From Cheilinus undulatus (lineage: Eukaryota > Chordata > Actinopteri > Labriformes > Labridae), in contig NC_054866.1 in assembly GCF_018320785.1 (NCBI RefSeq), forward strand, positions 37,983,000 through 38,046,999: a stretch of DNA of 64,000 bases, read 5' to 3'. Positions 59,561-64,000 of this stretch are shown piece after piece (the first letter of the stretch is position 1; each line of letters opens with the position of its first letter). The notes below the pieces were generated by a model that did not search any database, was not told where the DNA came from, and saw only the letters and a list, made by a program, of their open reading frames with translations. The position numbers were made by a program, and so were the translations under genes.

Positions 59561-61571
59561 TCAGAGGAATGTATTCTCAATAATGAGTGTCTGAGGATCT
59601 TCTTTTGTTTCTCCAGCTGGTGTCAGCATGCTCCTGCTCTCCTCCTCTAGAGGGGAGCAGCACATGTTTCCAGCGCAGGCCTTTCCACAGGCGAGGCTGC
59701 AGGCCAGCAGGAGTGGAGGCAAGGTGGGGTCCTCTCTGTGGATGACTGGGGAGGGGTCACTCTCACCACCTGCTGAGGAGCCAGAACAGGAGACAAACTC
59801 TGGCTGAACAGTGCAGCAGCTCACGCCTACACTCTGCAGCACCTTTGTGACGCCCGACAGCACATCAGCACACCTGGATGTTGGTGGAAGGATTCCTCAT
59901 TAATTTCAAACGTTAGCTTTGACACATTCTCTCACACTTTCATTCAAACTTTTTTTGATCAAGAGTCAAATGTTGGTGCATTCATTTATATACTGCATAC
60001 TTTATTATTAGACATGTCAACATGGATGCTAAAACTGATGCCACATCTTCCAGCCAATCAGAGAACTTCCAGAGACCATAAACAGGCTGAATCAGCAGAT
60101 TCTACATGTTATCACCTCACCTGTGTAATGGAAACCCGGCGTGACAGTGCACATGCACCGAGGCCACCGTCAGAGATCCAGTTAACTGCCAAACATGGAG
60201 GTCATGCACAGCCTGCACCCCAGGGACTCCTGCAATCCTCCTCCCAAGATCAGACACACAAATGTGTGGAGGTGTGGACTGTAGCAGCAGCAGTCCGTAC
60301 CTGTGCACCTGCAGAAATTTAGGGGGAGCAGTCAGAGGAGATTTATATTCAAACATCACAATTTGTCACTTTTATTAAACTTCTTAAGTGACTGTCAGCA
60401 TACTGCGTGAAACAGAGCCTCTCATTATGACATGCTCTTTAAATGACCGGCTAGTGTCTGACCTGTGGAGTAGCCGTGGCTATCAGTGTAATCACAGCCA
60501 ACATTGATAGGCCAGGATCCAGGTAAGCCAGGATGCCACAGGCTCTGGAGCTGTGCAGACAATGTGGCTCGATCAGCAGCGTCACCAGGCTGTTGATCAG
60601 AGCCAGGAGGGGGGTACAAAGACCCTGAACAACGAAGATGGACGGCAAGAGACAGACGCCGCTGGAAGGTGCAGGTGTGTTAATGTGGGTTGAGGATTTG
60701 CAGACTTGGGAGGTTTTTGATGCATTTTGACTGGCGTTGGCCTCTAAAAGACAGAAAAACATCACATTTTGTTCAATAATTTTGACTTTAATGTGAATTT
60801 AAAACTCCATTCTCCGAGGACAGAGAAAGTTCACATAACCTTGTGGATAGGGTTGAAATGAAATCAGAATCAAAGTATTAACAGGGGAATATTTTTCATG
60901 AGGGCTTGAAAAATGTATGGGTTTGCTGATATTTCAATAAGATCATTTTGAAGTAGATTTACATTTTGCATCAACATTTAGCCATTAACAGATTATTTGA
61001 CTCATACCTTGCAGCACTATCTGTGACACATGTTGCAAAGGTTTGCAGCTGTTTATGCAAGAATTCATACCTTGATAAAGCAGTTTTTAAGACAAAGCTT
61101 TCTTGTCATATCATTGCAAAATATGTGCACAATTTGGATTAATTCATCACATTGACGTCTTTGTTTACATATTAATATCAAATGTAGAAAGAAGAATCTC
61201 TGTGCTGATGTTTTTCAGGTATCACTTTTGTTTAATGGACGATGATGAGAAAGGTGAAAGTCCAAGGATCTAATCTTTCTTACCATGATGTCCCATGTTT
61301 TCTTCAGAGATCTCTGCACCATCGTCTGTGTGACTCAAACCTGTGCCACAGGTCACATCTTCACAGTTCCTGCTGTCCTGAGGATCCTGGACTCCTGAGT
61401 GTGGCTGTGGGGTTTGACAGTCTGTGTCGGGGACACTGGAGGAGGTTCCCGGGTTACTGAGGACAAGTGCCCCATTGTGAAGAGAGTCGTCCACGGCAGA
61501 CTGAATTTGGCAAACGTCATTCAGGACTCTCTCTGGATCAGCCCAGCCTTCTGCTTCCCCTTTAGCCGAGA
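59561..61571 (-). CDS. ZnT1-like zinc transporter (SLC30A1-type), 3' part
   Basis: Cation diffusion facilitator family; ZnT1 exports zinc across the plasma membrane. Minus-strand exons: 61571-61284, 60743-60463, 60308-60121, 59873-59561, all in phase, giving 355 visible residues and a stop. The 5' exons with membrane segments 1-4 are outside the window. Exon 1 shown here is a Ser/Asp/Glu-rich loop without the His-Gly repeats of ZnT1. The second exon carries two hydrophobic segments, IFVVQGLCTPLLALINSLV and YLDPGLSMLAVITLI. The third is the cytoplasmic domain with LLLLQSTPP and VHDLHVWQLTGSL, diagnostic of the ZnT1/ZnT10 branch and closest to ZnT1. The tail has TVQPEF and ACSLACGKACAGNMCC, matching the ZnT1 Cys cluster. 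The HxxxD zinc site of membrane segment 5 is absent. Confidence 0.85.
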
Positions 61572-62931
61572 CTGTGGGAGACAAAGAGGAGAATGTAAAA
61601 CAAACATGGACATGGTTTGATGTTTCTGACAGCTGAATACACAACTGGCAGCTACTTCAAAGTGAAACTGTGAGAGTTATATCACTCAGAGTGATAATAA
61701 TTCCCCTATAATGCTAGATTGTTATGACAGAATGCAGCATTTGTCATGAACTTTCACACAATTCAGTTTAAAAGAGAAAGGGAATAATAGTATGATTCAA
61801 AAAGAATCACAACATCCACATATATTTTGGTTTGAGTTTTCAGCTGTTCATAAAAAAGCTAAAAATAACATGAATGCTTTTATTTGACCAACAGAAGCAG
61901 AAGGGACTATCAGGAGATAAAGTGAGTATATCTACTGAGTTATTTTTACTGTTTGAATCCACTCGTGAGTGGTAGGTGCAGGACAAAGTGCTACAAAACA
62001 TTAATGAGTGATATTCCTAACTTTTAGACGAAAGCTTCATGAGATTTTATTCTTAAATAAATAAACATTATCTGCACTTGCACAGGACAACATCAGCATA
62101 AACCAAAAGTTCCTCATAAGAGCTTTAAGTATAGTACAGGGGTAGGGAACCTGAAAGAGCCATTTTACCTTCCCCTCCTTCCAAGAGTCTTCCTCAAACT
62201 GCAAAACATTTAACCTTACAGTAGCCTCATAATAGACACCAAATAGATAAAGGACACAAGGCTCATCGTGAATTGATTCAGCAGAAGGGGAAGCGGATAA
62301 GTGCTGATGTGAATTCTGGGAGAAAAAAACTTCAAAGTGATTCATAAAAGGGAAATATAATAGGATTACAGTTATTATTTGACAATGTATTAATAGAATA
62401 CCAAGAAAAATTGAGAGGCGTGAGGGGTGGCTAGACTTGGGAGTGCATTGTAACATGTCTGGGACGTTATTTTTTGCTTGGAGAAAAAAGAACTGGACCA
62501 GCCAAGCTGGGACCAGTTGGGATGTCAGGTCAAAAGGGTAAAAGGAATGAGGAGCAAGTTAGGAGTGTTTGTCTCCTCTTCTGTCTGGTTTTTGTGATCT
62601 TTTTAGTCATTAAAAGTTTTTGTCATTTGAAACTAGTATTCACTGTGGATGAGACTATTCCTTCACTTTTCTGGCAGTCTATTCTTTGAAACCTCCTTAA
62701 ATCGGTTTTCTCTCCTCTCATAGATCTTTGATGCTCCACTTTCATCATCATAGTATTCAGCTGTCCCACCTGTAGTGTGAATGCACAAGCATAAATGTCT
62801 TAGAATTTGTAGTTTTAGAGGGAGTGCCTCAACAGGCAGATTCTCTTAGAGGGCCCTCAGAACTGTTTGGCCCCAAAACACCTTAGAATATGAATCGTTT
62901 GCTCTGTTTTCCCATCAAGTGTACAGTACCT
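61572..62931. other. Intron of the ZnT1-like gene, no exon found
   Basis: I looked for minus-strand sequence encoding the HxxxD motif of membrane segment 2 and found none. The 139-codon minus-strand frame at 62037-62456 shows no transporter features. Text near 62135-62165 ('acaggggtagggaacctgaa') resembles the tip of a fish DNA repeat. Confidence 0.5.
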
Positions 62932-63330
62932 ATAAAACGTATTCACCTCTTTAATGATTTTATAGATTAATCACAGTCAGCATAATTAGGCTTTTTTTTT
63001 TTTTACCAAAAATTACAAAGATAATCTTTAATGCCAAAGTGAAAAAATGTTTCTACAAGTAATGATAATTAAATAAAAATCTGTAATGTAAAATAAGTAA
63101 CTGCATAAATGGTCAACCCCTTCAAGTCAGTATTTAGATGCACCTTTGGCTGCAATCACAGCATTGAGTCTGTGTGGATAAGTCTCAATCAGGCGTACAC
63201 ATCTGGGCGGTACAATGTAACTCCATTCTTCTTTGCAAAACTGCTAAAGCTCTGTCAGATTGTTGGGGTTGGACAGCCTTTTTTCAAGTCCGGCCACAAA
63301 TTCTCTCTAAGATTGAGGTCTGGGCTTTAA
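62932..63330 (+). mobile_element. Tc1-like 5' fragment, interrupted
   Basis: Starts with TACAGTACCTATAAAACGTA, a Tc1-type tip, and continues with the family leader (GGCTGCAATCACAGCATTGA, CCATTCTTCTTTGCAAAACT, GATTGAGGTCTGGGCTTT). It breaks off at about 63330, where the fold-back element starts. Confidence 0.75.
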
Positions 63331-63340
63331 ATGAATACTT

Positions 63341-63995
63341 CAACATTTTGGCAAATTGGCCCATTGCCATAATTCCTATAGTCTTAGTAATAGGTTCGTT
63401 ACCTTCAGTTGTCGGTGCAAGCTGTTTCTAGATTGGTGCTGCCGAGTTCGGACCTGCTGTACCAACTCAATGTAAGCAGACGGTATTTCGGCTTTCCCTC
63501 ATTAAACTCATCAAATACACAATCAAACAACTCCAAAACACTCTCGTGGACAAGTTGTGACCTGCACATTCACACTATGAAATAATAACGTATACTTATG
63601 CAACACTATGACACATGAAGCAAATACTCTTAACTATTTCTTGAGTAAAGCACTGGGCGGAGTGACACAGTGCAGCAGCCATGTCTGGAGTGTAGTTCCG
63701 GCTTTGCATTAAGCTTTAAAACATCTCTGTCTCGTAATGTTCCATGATTATTTCATAGCGTGGTGAATGTACAGATCACGATTTGTCCACGAGAGCGTTT
63801 TGGAGTTGTTGGATTGTGTATTTGATGAGTTTGATGAGGGAAAGCTGTAATACCGTCTGCTTACATTGAGTTGGCACAGCAGGTCCGAACTCAGCAGCGC
63901 CGATCTAGAAACAGCTTACACCGACAACTGAAGGTAACAAACCTATTACTAAGACTATAGGAATTATGGCAATGGGCCAATTTGCCAAAATGTTG
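63341..63995. mobile_element. Fold-back element with about 250-bp inverted arms
   Basis: The left arm 63341-63588 and the right arm 63746-63995 are near-perfect reverse complements, both beginning CAACATTTTGGCAAATTGGC and containing CTGTTTCTAGAT, GTCCGAACTC or its complement, and CTCTCGTGGACAA. A spacer of about 157 bases separates them. There is no ORF. The window ends at the outer edge of the right arm, so the arms may extend further. Confidence 0.85.
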
Positions 63996-64000
63996 ACGTA

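Noticed and set aside
62037-62456. 139-codon minus-strand frame as an upstream exon of the ZnT1-like gene
   Set aside because: It lacks the HxxxD motif and any ZnT1-like membrane pattern, and the text looks like repeat-derived sequence.
1-64000. CRISPR arrays, operons, ribosome binding sites, phage or plasmid features
   Set aside because: The window is vertebrate nuclear DNA with spliced genes; no such structures are present.

Overview
The window comes from a vertebrate nuclear genome, almost certainly a teleost fish and probably a percomorph. It has multi-exon genes with GT-AG introns, AT-rich intergenic DNA, and a dense load of teleost-type repeats (Tc1/mariner, hAT-like and TTAA-flanked MITEs, tRNA-derived SINEs, L1-like LINE fragments). 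The longest open frames are short because genes are split into exons, so gene models below were assembled by translating exons across splice sites and checking phase.

Layout. (1) 1913-15171, + strand: clptm1, 13 coding exons, all but the first coding exon, which lies upstream of the window. (2) 18564-35335, + strand: relb, a complete 11-exon, 590-residue NF-kB subunit gene preceded by a CpG-containing promoter with a consensus kB site. The clptm1-relb linkage is also seen on human 19q13.3. (3) 35336-51500: a 16-kb gene-free interval made largely of decayed and nested DNA transposons. (4) 51862-54400, - strand: mrpl28, complete, 5 coding exons, 251 residues, with a non-coding first exon and a GC-box/double-CCAAT promoter near 55.1-55.3 kb. 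(5) 56513-56599, - strand: an intact selenocysteine tRNA gene with an upstream TATA box, PSE-like element and octamer/CCAAT region. (6) 59561-61571, - strand: the 3' four exons of a divergent ZnT1-like (SLC30A1-type) zinc transporter whose fifth membrane segment lacks the canonical His/Asp zinc site; its 5' exons lie beyond the window.

The genes do not form a functional pathway. CLPTM1 is an ER membrane protein, RelB a transcription factor, MRPL28 a mitoribosome protein, tRNA-Sec serves selenoprotein synthesis, and the ZnT1-like protein belongs to a zinc efflux family. What links them is conserved chromosomal neighbourhood. No wholly new system was identified. The most unusual items are the atypical ZnT1-like transporter, the tRNA-Sec gene without a nearby T-run terminator, a GC-AG intron in relb, a MITE family that appears to carry a helicase-like exon and CRE/CCAAT motifs, and several nested or fold-back elements with readable target-site duplications.
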